A stretch of 7,257 bases of DNA, from contig JAFZEK010000019.1 of NCBI GenBank assembly GCA_017560705.1, positions 1-7,257 on the forward strand, given 5' to 3'. The DNA is from Bacteroidales bacterium (GTDB lineage: Bacteria > Bacteroidota > Bacteroidia > Bacteroidales > P3). Under the pieces are notes generated by a model. It ran no database searches. It worked only from the letters and a program-made list of their open reading frames with translations, and was not told where the DNA came from. A program made the position numbers and the translations under genes. Below, one piece after another: positions 5,756-7,257 of this stretch (within the stretch, counting starts at the first letter, position 1; the number at the start of each line of letters is the position of its first letter).

Positions 5756-7257
5756 ATGACAAAGAGAAGTAAACTCGTTTGTGCAGCAGCAATAGCTTTG
5801 GCTATTTTTTCCAACCTAAATGCACAAATAAGCTATGGTGGTTCACCACGTTTTTTGAACCAAAAATCGATAGACTCTAAAGCTATCGTAGCTTTAAGTA
5901 AGATAAACAACGACACATACTTAGACGAAGATGTGGCAGAAAAAGGCTCTGCAATGCGTGTTGGCGTTGTGCAAAAAGTCAATTTTTCTAATCTAAAAGA
6001 TGGAGTAACAGATATTTTAGATAATGGCGACCGCATTTGGCGACTTACCATAAAATCCGAAGGAGCTACTTTCATGAACACAAGCTTCAAAACTTTCAAC
6101 ATACCGGCAGGTGCTGAACTTTTCATCTACGACGAAACAAAAGAGTTCGTTTTGGGAAAATTCACCATGGAAAGTGCATTGGAAGACGGCAAATTCTACA
6201 CTCAATCCATACCTGGAGATGAGATAACTTTGGAATATTATGAACCATACGAAGTAGCTGGAAAAGGTGTTTTGGAAATAGACGAAATAGGTCATGGCTA
6301 CAAAGATATGTTCCAAATGATGGATTTTGCAAACGAAGCAAAAGGACCTCACGGATATGCTGATGGCGATTGTCACATAAACGTTGCTTGTCCAGAAGGC
6401 GACGAATGGAGAGACCAAATACGCTCCGTAGTTCATTACCAAATAGGTGCAGGTGGCTACCTTTACATGTGTTCGGGTGCCCTTATCAACAACACTGCCA
6501 AGGACAAAACCAACTATGTGCTTTCAGCTCACCACTGCCAAGATTTAAATGTAAGCATAACATCGTTCGTTTTCTACTTCAACTATCAAACCACTGAGTG
6601 CGAAGGCAGAACAGGAACATATCAAAACAGCGTAATTGGCGGAGACATAATAGCTAAAAACTCTGCTACCGACTTTTTGCTACTAAAGATAAGAAGAGCA
6701 ATACCAGAAAGCTACAACGTACACTACGCCGGATGGTCTAGAGCAACCACAGCCCCTGGAATAGGAGCCGGAATCCACCACCCTGGCGGCGACTGGAAGA
6801 AAATAAGCATACCGGCTAGCGTTACAAGTCAAAACGGAAACTTCTGGGCTGTAGTATGGATAGCAGGAGACAACAACAAAGGTGTTACAGAACAAGGTTC
6901 GTCAGGTTCGCCTATATTTGATGCCAATGGTCGCATTGTAGGTCAATTATACGCAGGTGTAAGTAGCTGCGACAACCTAAGCTCGTCATCAGCACTTTAC
7001 GACATATATGGCAAGTTCAACAGATCATGGGCATTAGGAACTACAGCCGAAAAACGCCTATCCGATTGGTTAGACCCTCTAGGAACTAATGTTATGCAAT
7101 TAGATGGTATCGACTGGAACTATGAAGCCGATTCTGCTGTGGGAATAAACAGTATAGACGCTAAAAACATAATGAGCGTATACCCTAACCCATCTTCTAA
7201 TGGAATATTCAACATAGACATCGACGAAATGGGTATGGCACAATACAGCATTTACGA
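5756..7257 (+). CDS. Lysyl-endopeptidase-like secreted serine protease with T9SS sorting domain (cut by right edge)
   Basis: From ATG 5756 the frame is open for 500 codons to the window edge. Residues 1-24 are a signal peptide (MTKRSKLVCAAAIALAIFSN, cleavage after NAQ). Residues 25 to about 200 are a pro-region without known motifs. The catalytic domain (about 201-452) resembles Achromobacter protease I (MEROPS S1): CHINVACPEGD near its start, SAHHC with catalytic H260, TDFLLL with D306, and QGSSGSPIF with catalytic S383. RLSDWLDP at 434-441 is near its end. All six cysteines of that enzyme have counterparts (C206, C212, C239, C261, C282, C405). D416 in YDIYG sits where Asp225 sets lysine specificity. 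YPNP (476-479) and GIFNIDID (483-490) open a T9SS type A sorting domain, cut off by the edge. The product would leave by Sec and T9SS and be matured by removal of the pro-region. Exact specificity is inferred. Confidence 0.93.
   Translation, partial: MTKRSKLVCAAAIALAIFSNLNAQISYGGSPRFLNQKSIDSKAIVALSKINNDTYLDEDVAEKGSAMRVGVVQKVNFSNLKDGVTDILDNGDRIWRLTIKSEGATFMNTSFKTFNIPAGAELFIYDETKEFVLGKFTMESALEDGKFYTQSIPGDEITLEYYEPYEVAGKGVLEIDEIGHGYKDMFQMMDFANEAKGPHGYADGDCHINVACPEGDEWRDQIRSVVHYQIGAGGYLYMCSGALINNTAKDKTNYVLSAHHCQDLNVSITSFVFYFNYQTTECEGRTGTYQNSVIGGDIIAKNSATDFLLLKIRRAIPESYNVHYAGWSRATTAPGIGAGIHHPGGDWKKISIPASVTSQNGNFWAVVWIAGDNNKGVTEQGSSGSPIFDANGRIVGQLYAGVSSCDNLSSSSALYDIYGKFNRSWALGTTAEKRLSDWLDPLGTNVMQLDGIDWNYEADSAVGINSIDAKNIMSVYPNPSSNGIFNIDIDEMGMAQYSIY
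7166..7257 (+). other. Start of T9SS type A C-terminal sorting domain (within the protease)
   Basis: Residues about 471-500 of the protease (NIMSVYPNP, then NGIFNIDID) match the opening of the 70-80-residue Por-secretion-system sorting domain. In known systems this domain takes the cargo through the outer-membrane translocon and is then removed. The remaining roughly 40-50 residues lie beyond the window. Confidence 0.85.

Noticed and set aside
5833..6442. Two overlapping minus-strand frames of 97 and 141 codons
   Set aside because: They are antisense to the protease pro-region and the start of its catalytic domain, whose reading frame is continuous and well supported.
6683..6895. Minus-strand frame of 70 codons
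   Set aside because: Antisense to the catalytic domain of the protease; no independent support.

Overview
The window looks like chromosomal DNA of an AT-rich member of the Bacteroidota, most likely order Bacteroidales. Four things point that way: promoter-like boxes of the TAnnTTTG type in front of three genes, an almost complete lack of Shine-Dalgarno sites, a specialised NusG paralogue of the UpxY type, and a secreted protease ending in a type IX secretion (T9SS) sorting domain. The genus cannot be told from this sequence.

Layout. The left part (1-4658) is read entirely on the minus strand. From the left edge it holds: the N-terminal 170 codons of a starch/glycogen-synthase-like glycosyltransferase, cut by the window edge; a secreted head-GIN (DUF2807) protein with a clear intrinsic terminator after it; a NusG/UpxY-like antitermination factor; a 500-residue exported coiled-coil protein with a beta-rich C-terminus; and a nitroreductase-family flavoprotein with its own promoter-like box and a probable terminator. 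The coiled-coil gene, the NusG-like gene and the DUF2807 gene run in the same direction with short gaps (44 and 88 bases). There is one good promoter-like box at the front and one good terminator at the end, so they probably form a single transcription unit. The gene order suggests a cell-envelope unit with a built-in elongation factor, but what it does cannot be read from the sequence.

A 1.1-kb very A-rich divergent spacer (4659-5755) has no convincing gene. It holds a degenerate array with a period of about 22 bases, several of whose units carry 8-base palindromic cores (5001-5132). It is the least explained part of the window.

On the right, a plus-strand gene (5756 to the edge) encodes an exported lysyl-endopeptidase-like serine protease. 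It has a signal peptide, a pro-region of about 180 residues, a catalytic domain with the full His/Asp/Ser triad and all six cysteines of Achromobacter protease I, and the start of a T9SS type A sorting domain, where the window ends. It would be exported by Sec, carried across the outer membrane by T9SS, and released or anchored at the surface.
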